NCBI RefSeq assembly: GCF_000310185.1
Contig: NZ_AMXD01000002.1
Location: 50,459-114,458 of the forward strand
Length of the DNA stretch: 64,000 nt
Direction: 5' to 3'
Origin: Thauera aminoaromatica S2
Lineage (GTDB): Bacteria; Pseudomonadota; Gammaproteobacteria; Burkholderiales; Rhodocyclaceae
Positions 44,592 through 54,180 of the stretch are shown here, one piece after another; position 1 is the stretch's first letter, and each line of letters starts with the position of its first letter. The translations under genes and the position numbers were made by a program. Below the pieces are notes generated by a model that was given only the letters and a program-made list of their open reading frames with translations, did not search any database and was not told the DNA's origin.

Positions 44592-47500
44592 TCAGGCCTT
44601 CTGGCTGCCGCGCAACCGCGGAACGACGACCTCCCACTGCTCGCACCTGACCGCATCCATGTACGCGGGCTCGGTTTCCTCCTTGTATCGCACGACGATG
44701 CCGGCGACCTCGCACCTCTCGGGCTCGAGCGCCAGCTTGAAGGCCTTTGCAGTGCGTCCGACCATGTTGCCGCGAAGGTCGAGGAGCACGTAGCGATCAC
44801 CGTCGGCGCGCAACGCCAGCGGATCGCCGGGCTCGAGCCGGCTGATCGCCTCATGCACCGATGCACCGGGACGCTGCCGGCCGGCAAAGCCGATGTCGAC
44901 ATCGCCGAGGCTCAGCAACTGATACTGCACGTCCAGCGCTGGGTCATGATCGCCTTCAAAACGGCGGTGCTGCGTAGCGGCGCTGAGCGTCGTGACGAAT
45001 GCGTTGCCGGGCTCGAAGTCGCACAGCGTCAACGTTTCCTCCGCCCGTGTCATGCCTACGTAGTAGAGCCTGCGGGCCTCTTCCATCTGCTCGGCCGACG
45101 CCTCCCAGTTTCCATCCAGCACGGCGACGTGGCGGAACTCGAGCCCCTTTGCCGAGTGCACCGTGCCGAGGAACAGCCCCGGGCGCGGCTGCTGCCGAAT
45201 CTCGCGGGCGTAGTCGTAGAGCCAGTCGACCATCGTTCCCGGCGCAAGAAGGCAATCGCCATACTCGCTGCCGAGTTGCTCAAGCGCGGTCGCGAAGAAA
45301 TCCCGCCAGACCGGATCCGCGGTCAGCTCGCTGGCGTGCTGCGCTAGCGCCGCAGCAGCGAGCGAAGGCACGGCAAGGGCACGCAGATGCGCGACCAGGC
45401 GGACGAAGGGACGCTGCCGGGTGAGCGGCAAGCCGTTCTGCTTGTCCGCCGCAAGGAAATACGGAATGCCTTTGCGCTCGCACAAGGCCTGCACCGGCCA
45501 CAGGTAGCGGTGACTGCGCGCCAGCACTGCCACACCCTGCCAGTGATCCCGCACCTCCAGTGCCCGGAGCCGGTCCAACTCTGCGATTACAGCCTGGGCC
45601 TGGAGGTTGCCGCAGTTGCGGTCCGCCCCCGGAATGCGAAGCCGGAGCACGCTGCCGCGCCGCTCGGGATCGAGCGCTTCCCACGCGCCGCCCGCCGGCC
45701 CGGTCGCACGCGCCGGATCGATGCGGATGGGATGCTGCACCTTGAGCCGCGAGGCATTCTGGCCAATCAGGTGATTTGCGGCGCCGATGATGGCCCGGCT
45801 GGAACGGTAGTTCTCGACCAGATAGCTGATCTGCGCGTCGTATTCTTCGCAGAAACGTGCGATGTGGCGGTTGCTGCCGCCCCGCCATTGATAGATGTTC
45901 TGGTCGTCGTCACCGACGGCGAGGATGCACAGGTCACCCTCCTGTTCGTCGTGCCGCCCGGCGAGCGCGCTGACGAGCCGGTACTGGCGGTCGTCGATGT
46001 CCTGGTATTCGTCCACCAGAATGTAGCGATAGCCCTGCAACAGACGCTCGCGCAGATCGTCCTCGCCTTCGACCGATGCACGGCCTTCCAGCAGTTCCGC
46101 AGCGCGGTCGAGGACGGCATCCAGCTCGCCCTCTTCCACCTTGTCGCGGCGATCGAAACTGGTGCCGGTCAGCCGCATGGCCATGGCGTGATAGGTGAGC
46201 ACAGTGATCCCGATCGCATCGTTGCCGACCAAGGCAAACAGGCGCTTGCGGATCTCGTTGGCCGCATGCCGGTTGAAGGTGAGCGCGATGATCGCCGCGG
46301 CCGGCACGCGCCGCACACGCAACAGGTAAGCGATGCGATGCACTACGACCCGCGTCTTGCCTGAACCCGGGCCGGCGAGCACGAGCCGGTTCTGGTCCCG
46401 GTGGTCCGTGACGATGGCCTTCTGCGTGGCGTTCAGCGCGTCGATGATCGCCTTCCACGAGCCCTCGCTGGTGGCAAGCTGCAGGATCTCTTCCTTGCCC
46501 GGAAAGTAGTGGCGCAGGAAATCGTCCTTGCTGCGGGTGAAGTAATGCATGACCAGCCGCAAGGCGTCGGCCATCTCCCTGAGCGCGATCTCGGCGTATT
46601 CGCGCATCACATGCACCTGGATGCGGCGCTCCCGGTAGTGCTCGTCCAGGCGCTGGAAGTCGTCCTTCACATAGCGCTGGCCCTGCTTGTCCGGGTTGAT
46701 GTCGATCGTCATCGCCCGCCGCATCACGGTCATGCCGTGGTTGAGAGTCAGCACCTCCTGGTGGTGCAGGTAGAGCAGCACGTGCTCCAGCGCCTTGAGA
46801 CGCTGTTCCGGCTTGATCGTGGTGGACAGTTCCAGGTCCGCTGCGAGGAGATGCTGAAGCTCGCCAAAGGTGGTCTGCACCAGCAAGTCCTTGCCGCGCT
46901 GCCCGGGTGGCAACTTGCCGAACAGGAAGGGCAGCACCGCCGCGGCGATGCGCCGCCGCTTGTCGCCCAGCCCCTCGACCTGCGACCAGCTGTATCCGCC
47001 GCGGATGCGCAGCTTGAGATGGTCGCGGTTGACCTGCCGGAGCTCGAAGCTGCTGCGCTGCTGGCTGTCGCCGTCGCGATCGAGCGCGAGACTGTGAAGC
47101 AGGCGGGAGACATGCAGGGGCAGCAGCTCGGCCTGGCCACAGCGCTCGCGCAGGGCGGCCGTCAGCGGCGGCAGGTTGACGTCCTGCCACGACCCGTCGT
47201 CCGCGTCCGGCGCGAGCTCGCGCAAGACCTTGAACAGCGCCGCCTCCAGCGCCAGGCAGCGCTGCAGGCGCTCGCTCGACGCCCCGGCAATCCCGTGACG
47301 CAGGTAAAGCGTAAGCTGAGAATCGTTCTCCAGCAGGCCAAGCGCCTCGAGCTGCCTGAGCGCAGCGCTGACCTCCTCGTTCGTCTGCCCGGTCAGCAAC
47401 ATCAACTGGTCGGTATTGATGCGCTCGTCTGCGTCGGCTGAATACAGGTAGCGCAGGATCGCGCGGAATTCCTCGAGACGCCGGTGAGGCAGGCGGGCGT

Positions 47501-49736
47501 TGTCGAGCCGCTTTGCCGCCTCTTCCTCAGTCAGGCACAGCTTGGCGGGAAAAACCTTCGTGTGGTTCTCTTGTCGCCGTAGAAACTGCCCACGCTCCAG
47601 CCAGGCGATGGCGGTAACGACTTTGGTTTCCGCATCCCGGTCATCCGACTCGAAGCTGGTTTGGACGGTCTCGTCCTGCAAAATTTCGCCCGCGGTGATC
47701 ACCACCTGTCCGCCCTTGCGCTTGGCGGCTTCGAATCGGAGCTTCTTCAGGATCTGCTGGATGTCCTTATAGCTCAGCCGTGAACGCTCGCTGAGCCCAA
47801 ACTGGGTTTCGATGTCCTGCGGGTCGTAAAGCAAGACGCAACGGGCATCGTCCTGGTCCCGCCCGGCACGGCCTGCTTCCTGAAGGTAGTTTTCCAAGGA
47901 GCCGGGGATATCAGCGTGGACGACCAGGCGCACATCCGGCTTGTCCACGCCCATACCGAAGGCGTTGGTGGCGACGATCACGCGCAGCTCGCCACGAATG
48001 AAAGCGTCCTGGATGTCCTTCTTCTCGTGTGGCTGCAGTCCAGCGTGAAAATGCCTGCAGGTCCAGTTCTGCCCGATGAGGAAATCGGCCAACTCTTCCG
48101 CCTTCTTGCGGCTGGCGACGAACACCACGGCACCGCCCTCACGCCCCTCGAGTTCGTCGCGGAGCAAGTCGTGGGTGCGCGCAAACTTCTCGCCGGCCGC
48201 TACCGGAAAGACCTCGAAATGCAGGTTCGGGCGCTCGGGCGTGCCGATGAAGGACTTGAAGCGAACGCCCAACTCATCGAGGAAATGCTTGCGGATGTCG
48301 TCCAGCACATCCTGCTTGGCGGTGGCGGTGAAGCACCCGATCGGGGCGAGCTCACCCTCGCCGGTGAACTCACGGATGAAACGCGCCGCGTAAAGGTAGT
48401 CCGGTCGGAAATCGTTGCCCCACTTCGACAGGCAGTGCGCCTCATCGAAGATCCAGGCACCGATCTGCCGATTGGCGATCGCTTTGCGAAAAGCGTTGTT
48501 TCGGAACTGCTCGGGCGACACCAGCAGCATGCCCACATCGCCCAACTGGATCTTCTCCAGCACGTCGGCCCGCTCGGGCATGGTCAACAAGCCGTTCAAT
48601 GCGGCCGCACACTGGACGTTGCGCGCGAGCAGGCCGTCCACCTGATCTTTCATCAGCGACTGCAGCGGCGAGATGATCACTGTGAGGCTGCCGTTGCGGT
48701 GATAGCGATTCAGCGCCGGCAGTTGATAGCAGATCGACTTGCCGCCACCGGTGGCAAGCACGGCCAACACCGGCTCGCTTCGCATGCCGGCCAGGACGAT
48801 GTCGTGCTGCATGCTGCGGCCTTCCGCCTCGTAGCGAAAATCGTCGAAGCCAAAGTAGCGCTTGAGTTCCCGCCGGGGGTCGTGCGTCGTGCGGCAGTAG
48901 GTGCAGCCGGGGTCGTCGCAAGGCCGATCGCGCAACTCGGCGATCAGCTGCCCCACCGCCGGGAACTGGTGGCGCACCCAAGGGGCGAGCACCGAATTAC
49001 CACCCGACACCCGCAGCCATGCCAGCACGTAGGCGATCGGCCAATGCAGTTCGGGCCGTCGCAGATCGTCCTCTAGCAGACCTGTCAGCCGGGTGCGGCA
49101 GACCTTGAGTTCGCGCTCGAGCGCGGGGTCGGTCTCCGCCAGCAAGGCCGGCAGGCGACAGGCGACCTCCGCCAGCGACAAGGGAGCGCGCCGCGTGAGC
49201 GCAAACAGGAAATTACCCAGCCCCGCTCCGGTGCGCGGCGCGATCAAGGCCTGGTAGCACAGCAACTCCTCGGGATTCGCCTCGAACAGCTTGTCGAAAC
49301 CGTTCTGCTGGTCGGCGAACAGCGTCAGTGTCGAGCGGCAGTCGGACAGCGGCGAGTTCAGGCTGTCGCGGATCAGCTTGTAGTCCTTGATCAGCCGGTG
49401 GTAGGGGTTCTGCGGAAAGGCGAGCGGCGACAGGTGCAGTGTGTCGATCACCGGAAGCTGCAGCAGCGCAGAGTTGGGCGCAACCTCGCGCAACACGGGC
49501 AAGTCATGAGCCAACACATTGTGCCCGAGCACGAAGCTCGCCCCCGCGGACATCGCATCGAGGCGGACGAGCGCCGCACGAAGCCCCGCGCCGGTATTCA
49601 GCTCGAGCGTTTCACCGGTATCCGGTCGCAATGCTCCGATCTTGATGATCTGCTGCCGGCCACCGTCTGCTTGCGGAACAGTCTCAAGATCGAAGATCAA
49701 GCACTTTGGCTGGAGGGTTTGCGGTGTCTGCGCCAT
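44592..49736 (-). CDS. DnaQ-like exonuclease - RecQ helicase - UvrD helicase fusion
   Basis: This giant 1714-residue protein has three modules. Residues 1-170 form a DEDD exonuclease-like domain (FDLETVPQADG, LGHNVLAHDLPVL, a later Asp in SDCRSTL). Residues about 300-700 form a complete RecQ-type SF2 helicase: TGGGKSICYQLPAL (Walker A near 330), FDEAHCLSKWG (near 430), QEAGRAGRDQDD (motif VI). The region 700-1080 is a RecQ C-terminal/winged-helix-like part without an obvious zinc cysteine set. From about 1110 there is a complete UvrD/PcrA SF1 helicase: AGPGSGKT (near 1124), VDEYQDID (near 1241), GDDDQNIYQWRGG, VHSAKGLEF, YVGMTRAEETL (near 1563). All motifs look intact. It lies 64 nt upstream of hsdM on the same strand, consistent with a defence or DNA-repair role. 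Confidence 0.9.
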   Translation of the reverse strand: MAQTPQTLQPKCLIFDLETVPQADGGRQQIIKIGALRPDTGETLELNTGAGLRAALVRLDAMSAGASFVLGHNVLAHDLPVLREVAPNSALLQLPVIDTLHLSPLAFPQNPYHRLIKDYKLIRDSLNSPLSDCRSTLTLFADQQNGFDKLFEANPEELLCYQALIAPRTGAGLGNFLFALTRRAPLSLAEVACRLPALLAETDPALERELKVCRTRLTGLLEDDLRRPELHWPIAYVLAWLRVSGGNSVLAPWVRHQFPAVGQLIAELRDRPCDDPGCTYCRTTHDPRRELKRYFGFDDFRYEAEGRSMQHDIVLAGMRSEPVLAVLATGGGKSICYQLPALNRYHRNGSLTVIISPLQSLMKDQVDGLLARNVQCAAALNGLLTMPERADVLEKIQLGDVGMLLVSPEQFRNNAFRKAIANRQIGAWIFDEAHCLSKWGNDFRPDYLYAARFIREFTGEGELAPIGCFTATAKQDVLDDIRKHFLDELGVRFKSFIGTPERPNLHFEVFPVAAGEKFARTHDLLRDELEGREGGAVVFVASRKKAEELADFLIGQNWTCRHFHAGLQPHEKKDIQDAFIRGELRVIVATNAFGMGVDKPDVRLVVHADIPGSLENYLQEAGRAGRDQDDARCVLLYDPQDIETQFGLSERSRLSYKDIQQILKKLRFEAAKRKGGQVVITAGEILQDETVQTSFESDDRDAETKVVTAIAWLERGQFLRRQENHTKVFPAKLCLTEEEAAKRLDNARLPHRRLEEFRAILRYLYSADADERINTDQLMLLTGQTNEEVSAALRQLEALGLLENDSQLTLYLRHGIAGASSERLQRCLALEAALFKVLRELAPDADDGSWQDVNLPPLTAALRERCGQAELLPLHVSRLLHSLALDRDGDSQQRSSFELRQVNRDHLKLRIRGGYSWSQVEGLGDKRRRIAAAVLPFLFGKLPPGQRGKDLLVQTTFGELQHLLAADLELSTTIKPEQRLKALEHVLLYLHHQEVLTLNHGMTVMRRAMTIDINPDKQGQRYVKDDFQRLDEHYRERRIQVHVMREYAEIALREMADALRLVMHYFTRSKDDFLRHYFPGKEEILQLATSEGSWKAIIDALNATQKAIVTDHRDQNRLVLAGPGSGKTRVVVHRIAYLLRVRRVPAAAIIALTFNRHAANEIRKRLFALVGNDAIGITVLTYHAMAMRLTGTSFDRRDKVEEGELDAVLDRAAELLEGRASVEGEDDLRERLLQGYRYILVDEYQDIDDRQYRLVSALAGRHDEQEGDLCILAVGDDDQNIYQWRGGSNRHIARFCEEYDAQISYLVENYRSSRAIIGAANHLIGQNASRLKVQHPIRIDPARATGPAGGAWEALDPERRGSVLRLRIPGADRNCGNLQAQAVIAELDRLRALEVRDHWQGVAVLARSHRYLWPVQALCERKGIPYFLAADKQNGLPLTRQRPFVRLVAHLRALAVPSLAAAALAQHASELTADPVWRDFFATALEQLGSEYGDCLLAPGTMVDWLYDYAREIRQQPRPGLFLGTVHSAKGLEFRHVAVLDGNWEASAEQMEEARRLYYVGMTRAEETLTLCDFEPGNAFVTTLSAATQHRRFEGDHDPALDVQYQLLSLGDVDIGFAGRQRPGASVHEAISRLEPGDPLALRADGDRYVLLDLRGNMVGRTAKAFKLALEPERCEVAGIVVRYKEETEPAYMDAVRCEQWEVVVPRLRGSQKA

Positions 49737-49946
49737 CCGGAAATCTGTCGCTTGCTGCGTTTGGCCAACGCGACCTGAATGAGGTCGTCAAGCACGCAGC
49801 AGACGACAAACCGACTGCAGGAAGGGACGGAAGACCACTGCGGCGTAGTCCGCATGATAGCGGCACGGCTTTGCTATGCACTTGGCAATGGCACTACCCG
49901 GCACAACTTTGCCACACTGACTCAGCAAAAACCTGCCATACAAAGC

Positions 49947-49986
49947 AAAACAGCGCATCACACTGCAAAGTGTAATGCGCTGTTTT
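49947..49986. terminator. terminator after tRNA-Ala(CGC)
   Basis: The 18-bp stem 49947-49964 / 49969-49986 has one mismatch and the tetraloop gcaa, with A-rich and T-rich ends. It can stop the minus-strand tRNA transcript and act in the other direction. Confidence 0.8.
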
Positions 49987-49999
49987 TGCTAGGAATTCT

Positions 50000-50075
50000 T
50001 GGTGGACCGAAGGAGGATCGAACTCCCGACCTCTGCATTGCGAACGCAGCGCTCTCCCAGCTGAGCTATCGGCCC
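50000..50075 (-). tRNA. tRNA-Ala(CGC)
   Basis: This 76-nt tRNA has acceptor GGGCCGA/TCGGTCC with G3-U70, anticodon loop TTCGCAA (anticodon CGC), discriminator A and encoded CCA. It bounds the right side of the accessory island, and its 3' end faces the island. Confidence 0.93.
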
Positions 50076-50088
50076 TGAAAGAGCGCGC

Positions 50089-50094
50089 ATTATA
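50089..50094 (-). promoter_or_regulatory. -10 box of tRNA-Ala(CGC)
   Basis: A perfect TATAAT on the minus strand lies 13 nt upstream of the tRNA and is followed by a GCGCGC discriminator, as at the tRNA triplet promoter 2100-2128. The -35 is weak (TTCCCT at 17 nt). Confidence 0.55.
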
Positions 50095-50147
50095 GTGAGA
50101 CCCCGCGCGAAAGGGAAGTGCCTTGCGCACATTTGCGCCGTTCGAGG

Positions 50148-50357
50148 CTACGTGTGCCCTTTGCAGGAGCGACGCGAGTCACGATCCGGCGGTGGGGCGG
50201 TGATGAGGCGTCGGTAAAGGCTCGGAGGCCGTCATCGCGACTTGCGTCGCTCCTACGTGTGCCCTTTGCAGGAGCGACGCGAGTCGCGATCCGGCGGTGG
50301 GGCGGTGATGAGGCGTCGGTGAAGGCTCGGAGGCCGTCATCGCGACTTGCGTCGCTC
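50148..50357. repeat. two tandem copies of a 105-bp REP-pair element
   Basis: Units 50148-50252 and 50253-50357 differ at only two positions (gagtcacgat vs gagtcgcgat; ggtaaaggc vs ggtgaaggc). Each unit contains an inverted pair: ggagcgacgcgagtc near its start and gacttgcgtcgctcc at its end, so it can fold into a long hairpin. The same core occurs at 13346-13393. The arrangement resembles BIME/REP doublets mobilised by RAYT transposases. No RAYT gene is in the window. The 315-nt gap 50076-50390 holds nothing else. Confidence 0.85.
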
Positions 50358-50390
50358 CTGCGGGGCAGGTAGCGCGAGGGCGCGGCAGGG

Positions 50391-51503
50391 CTAGTCAGTT
50401 GCGCCGGAGCCGACGGCGGCGCGGCCGAGGCGGTCGGCGACGGCGCGCCAGCCGGGGCCGCCGGGGAGCGCTTCGATCAGGATTAAGTCGGCGCCGACGC
50501 CGTCGAGGGCGCGCAGGCTGGCGTACAGGCCCTGGGCGTAGGCGGCGGGATCGGCCGGCAGGCTGCGCCAGCTCAGGCGGGCGTCACGCGGATCGGAGGT
50601 TGAGTGGGCGAGCACTGCGACGCGGCTGCCCTCGCCCGCCAGCGCGGCGGCCTCGTCGGCGAGCAGCGCGGGCTCGACCAGGCGCAGCGGGGTGCGCGGG
50701 GCGTAATGGGCGGCGAGTGCGCCGGAGACGCGCGGAGCGGGCTGCGCTGCGTCGGCTGCGGCGTTGGGGGCGGCGGCTTCCGCGAGTCCGGACGCGTCGC
50801 CGCACTGCCCTGCCCGCGCGGAAGCGGTTTCCGCGACCGACTCGCCCGGCACCCGCGGCCGGCGGCCGATGACGCGCGCGATGTCCTCGGGCGTGATCGC
50901 GCCCGGGCGCAGGATCTCCGGCACGTCGCGCGAGAAGTCGAGGATGGTGGATTCGATGCCGACCGCGCAGGCACCGCCGTCGAGGATCATCGCCACGCGC
51001 TCGCCGAGTTCTTCATGCACATGCGCGGCGGTGGTGGGGCTGATACGGCCGAAGCGGTTGGCGCTGGGCGCGGCCAGCCCGCCGTCGAAGGCCCGCAGCA
51101 GGGCGAGCGCGACCGGGTGCGCGGGCACGCGCACGCCGACCGTGTCCTGCCCGCCGGTGACTTCGTCGGGTACGTCGGGTGTGCGCTTCAGGATCAGCGT
51201 CAGCGGGCCGGGCCAGAAGGCGCGCGCGAGCGCGAGCGCGTCCTTGGGGATGGCGGCGGCCCACTGCGGCAGGTGCTCGACCGAGGGCAGGTGCACGATC
51301 AGCGGGTGGTCGGCGGGACGGCCCTTGGCGGCGAAGATTTTCTTCACCGCCTCGGGGTCGAGCGCGTCGGCGGCCAGCCCGTAGACCGTCTCGGTCGGCA
51401 TGCCGACGAGTTCGCCCGCACGCAGCAGGGCAGCAGCCTCGGCGATCGCGGCGGGCGTGGAGGATTCGATGCGGCCGCGCCGTCCGGCCCCGGGGGTACT
51501 CAT
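50391..51503 (-). CDS. tsaC: threonylcarbamoyl-AMP synthase, Sua5 type
   Basis: This enzyme makes threonylcarbamoyl-AMP from Thr, bicarbonate and ATP for the t6A37 modification of ANN-decoding tRNAs. Of its 370 residues, the first 205 are the YrdC domain (GMPTETVYGLAADAL, KIFAAKGRPADHPLIVHL, PSANRFGRISPTTAAHV). A linker rich in Ala/Gly/Glu follows (about 245-280). A C-terminal Sua5 domain (SGALAAHYAPRTPLRLVE) completes the Sua5 rather than the short TsaC form. The ATG start is at 51503, 10 nt after purK. It is last in the folD-purE-purK-tsaC row. Confidence 0.93.
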   Translation of the reverse strand: MSTPGAGRRGRIESSTPAAIAEAAALLRAGELVGMPTETVYGLAADALDPEAVKKIFAAKGRPADHPLIVHLPSVEHLPQWAAAIPKDALALARAFWPGPLTLILKRTPDVPDEVTGGQDTVGVRVPAHPVALALLRAFDGGLAAPSANRFGRISPTTAAHVHEELGERVAMILDGGACAVGIESTILDFSRDVPEILRPGAITPEDIARVIGRRPRVPGESVAETASARAGQCGDASGLAEAAAPNAAADAAQPAPRVSGALAAHYAPRTPLRLVEPALLADEAAALAGEGSRVAVLAHSTSDPRDARLSWRSLPADPAAYAQGLYASLRALDGVGADLILIEALPGGPGWRAVADRLGRAAVGSGATD

Positions 51504-51513
51504 CGGCCGGCGC

Positions 51514-52680
51514 TCACTCGTCGCGGATGCCGATCGCGGCACGCGCGGCGAGCGCGCGCTCGAGCACCACGGCGGCATCGTCGCCGATCACCACGAAATG
51601 GCCCATCTTGCGCCCCGGGCGGGCGTGGTGCTTGCCGTAGAGATGCAGGCGCAGGCCGGGCACCGCGTGCAGCACCGACCAGTCGGGCTCGCGGTAGGCA
51701 CCATGGCCCTTGCCATCCTCGTACCACAGCTCGCCAAGCAGATTCACCATCACCGCCGCCGAATGCTGGCGCGGAGTGGCCAGCGGCAGGCCGCACAGCG
51801 CCCTCACCTGCTGCTCGTACTGGCTGGCGTCGCAGGCGTCGATGGTGTGGTGGCCGCTGTTGTGCGGGCGCGGGGCCATCTCGTTCACCACCAGCTCGCC
51901 GCGGCAGACGAAGAACTCCACCCCCAGCGTGCCGACGTAGCCGAGCTTGCCGGCGATGCGCTCGGCGATCTCCTGCGCGCTCAGTTGCGTACCCTCACTG
52001 GGGAAGGCCGACGCGCGCGCCGGCGCGATGGTCACGTCGAGGATGCCGTTGCGGTGGCGGTTCTCGCCGGTCGGGAAGGCGCGCACATTGCCCGCCTCGT
52101 CGCGCGCCAGCACCACCGACACCTCGTAGTCCAGCGCCAGCATCTTCTCCAGCACGCAGGGCTCGCCCTTGAAGTGCTGGAAGGCGGCGAGCGCCTCGTC
52201 GCGGTCGGCGACGCGGGACTGGCCCTTGCCGTCGTAGCCGAAGCGGGCCACCTTGAGGATGGCGGGGAACAGCCCGGCATTGGCTGCGCGCACGTCGTCC
52301 TCGCTGCGGACGACCGCGAAGGGGCCGTGCGGCAGGCCGTTGTCGGCGAGGAAGGTCTTTTCGGCGATGCGGTTCTGGCACACCGCGACCGCGCTCGCCG
52401 CCGGGTGTACCGGGATGAACTTGGTCAGGTAGTCGAGCGTGTCGGCGGGGACGTTCTCGAACTCGGTGGTCACCGCAGCGCATTCGTTGCCCAGGCTGTC
52501 GAGGGCGACGTAGTCGTCGTAGGCGGCGACCAGGTGGCGGTCGGCGACGAGGCCGGCGGGGCTGTGCGGATCGGGGTCGAGCACCCAGACCTTGTAGCCC
52601 ATCTCGTGCGCGGCCGAAACGAAAAAGCGGCCGAGCTGGCCGCCGCCGAGCATGCCCAGGGTGGCAGGCGGGAGGATCAT
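51514..52680 (-). CDS. purK: 5-(carboxyamino)imidazole ribonucleotide synthase PurK
   Basis: PurK is an ATP-grasp enzyme of de novo purine synthesis that carboxylates AIR to N5-CAIR. The 388 residues show the N-terminal LPPATLGMLGGGQLGRFF, the ATP-grasp segment AILKVARFGYDGKGQ and catalytic EFFV..VNEMAPRPHNSGHHTID. It starts at ATG 52680, 10 nt after the purE stop. Confidence 0.96.
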   Translation of the reverse strand: MILPPATLGMLGGGQLGRFFVSAAHEMGYKVWVLDPDPHSPAGLVADRHLVAAYDDYVALDSLGNECAAVTTEFENVPADTLDYLTKFIPVHPAASAVAVCQNRIAEKTFLADNGLPHGPFAVVRSEDDVRAANAGLFPAILKVARFGYDGKGQSRVADRDEALAAFQHFKGEPCVLEKMLALDYEVSVVLARDEAGNVRAFPTGENRHRNGILDVTIAPARASAFPSEGTQLSAQEIAERIAGKLGYVGTLGVEFFVCRGELVVNEMAPRPHNSGHHTIDACDASQYEQQVRALCGLPLATPRQHSAAVMVNLLGELWYEDGKGHGAYREPDWSVLHAVPGLRLHLYGKHHARPGRKMGHFVVIGDDAAVVLERALAARAAIGIRDE

Positions 52681-52690
52681 GATGCGACGC

Positions 52691-53182
52691 TCAATCCAGG
52701 GTCATGTCGAGCACCGCCTGGGTCTGGCGGGCACGGAAGTCGGCGAGCTTGTGCGCCAGCACGGCATCCTCGACCGCGAGCAGCGCCACCGCGAAGAGGC
52801 CCGCGTTGGCCGCGCCCGCCTCGCCGATGGCGAAGGTGGCGACCGGGATGCCCTTGGGCATCTGCACGATGGAGAGCAACGAGTCCTGCCCCGACAGCGC
52901 CTTCGACTGCACCGGCACACCGAGCACCGGCAGCGTGGTCTTGGCCGCGACCATGCCCGGCAGGTGGGCCGCACCGCCGGCGCCCGCGATGATCGCCTTG
53001 AGCCCGCGGCTGCGCGCGGCCTCGGCGTACTCGAACATCAGGTCGGGGGTGCGGTGGGCGGAGACGACCTTGGCCTCGAAGGGCACGCCGAAGTCTTCCA
53101 GCATCTTCGCGGCCGCCTTCATCGTGGGCCAGTCGGAGTTGGAGCCCATGATGATGCCGACGACGGGTTGGGTTTCGTTCAT
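52691..53182 (-). CDS. purE: N5-CAIR mutase PurE
   Basis: PurE is the class I mutase that converts N5-CAIR to CAIR, 163 residues. It shows [30 protein letters not shown] and [19 protein letters not shown]; the histidine in SAHRTP is the catalytic base. It partners with PurK and lies 10 nt after folD. Confidence 0.96.
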   Translation of the reverse strand: MNETQPVVGIIMGSNSDWPTMKAAAKMLEDFGVPFEAKVVSAHRTPDLMFEYAEAARSRGLKAIIAGAGGAAHLPGMVAAKTTLPVLGVPVQSKALSGQDSLLSIVQMPKGIPVATFAIGEAGAANAGLFAVALLAVEDAVLAHKLADFRARQTQAVLDMTLD

Positions 53183-53192
53183 CTCGCAGTCC

Positions 53193-54080
53193 TCACTTGC
53201 CGGCCGCGAGCTTGCGATCGCTCGCGGCGCGTTCGGCGGAAATCACGGTGTTTTCCAGCAGCATGGTGATGGTCATCGGCCCCACGCCGCCCGGCACCGG
53301 GGTGATCGCGCCGGCGACTTCCCTGGCCGACTCAAAATCCACGTCGCCACACAGCTTGCCGGCGTCGGGGCCGTCCTGGAGGCGATTGATGCCGACGTCG
53401 ATCACGGTGGCGCCCGGCTTGATCATGTCGCCGGTGACGAAGCGCGGCTTGCCGATCGCCGCCACCAGGATGTCGGCGCGGCGGGTGTGGAAGGCGAGGT
53501 CCTTCGTCCTGGAGTGGCACACGGTGACGGTGGCGCCAGCGTTGGTCAGCAGCGTGGCCATCGGCTTGCCGACGATGTTCGAGCGCCCGATCACCACCGC
53601 CTCGGCCCCCTGCACCGGCGTGCCGCTGGACTCGAGCATCTTCATGACACCGTGCGGCGTGCACGGGATGAAGGCCTCGCGGCACTGCGACAGGCGGCCG
53701 ACGTTCTCGGCGTGGAAGCCGTCGACGTCCTTCTTGAGGTCGATCGCCTCGAGCACCGCGGTCTCGTCGAGATGCTTCGGCAGCGGCAGCTGCACCAGGA
53801 TGCCATGCACCGCGGGGTCGGCGTTGAGCTCGGCGAGCTTGGCCATGACCTCGGCCTGGGTGGCGGTCTCGGGGTAGTCGAAGCGCAGCGAGCGGATGCC
53901 GGCCTTCTCGCAGCCGGCGACCTTGTTGCGCACGTAGACCGCCGAGGCCGGGTCGGCGCCCACCAGCATCACCGCCAGGCAGGGTTGCACGCCAAGCGCC
54001 GTGAGCGCGGCCGCACGTTCGGCGATTTCGCCGCGCACGCGCGCGGACAGCGCGTTGCCGTCGATGATGCGAGCGGTCAT
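53193..54080 (-). CDS. folD: bifunctional methylenetetrahydrofolate dehydrogenase/cyclohydrolase FolD
   Basis: FolD interconverts 5,10-methylene-, methenyl- and 10-formyl-THF, providing formyl groups for purine synthesis; this fits its operon with purE and purK. The 295 residues contain [14 protein letters not shown] (catalytic Lys), [27 protein letters not shown] and [18 protein letters not shown]. It starts at ATG 54080. It is the first gene of an evenly spaced operon in which all three gaps are 10 nt. Confidence 0.96.
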   Translation of the reverse strand: MTARIIDGNALSARVRGEIAERAAALTALGVQPCLAVMLVGADPASAVYVRNKVAGCEKAGIRSLRFDYPETATQAEVMAKLAELNADPAVHGILVQLPLPKHLDETAVLEAIDLKKDVDGFHAENVGRLSQCREAFIPCTPHGVMKMLESSGTPVQGAEAVVIGRSNIVGKPMATLLTNAGATVTVCHSRTKDLAFHTRRADILVAAIGKPRFVTGDMIKPGATVIDVGINRLQDGPDAGKLCGDVDFESAREVAGAITPVPGGVGPMTITMLLENTVISAERAASDRKLAAGK

Positions 54081-54180
54081 CCTTCAAGCCCCCGAAAAAA
54101 ACCGCGATTTTACAGCATCGCGGCGGCGGCGGCCCGTACGGCGGATTCGGGTCGGCATCGTGCGGCCAATGCGGCCCGCC

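Noticed and set aside
49999..50075. tRNA-Ala(CGC) as integration site of the island
   Set aside because: No integrase gene and no repeat of the tRNA 3' end was found near 35400, so an att site cannot be claimed.
50118..50372. 84-codon plus-strand frame with two repeated blocks
   Set aside because: It is a read-through of the tandem REP units and is not a gene.
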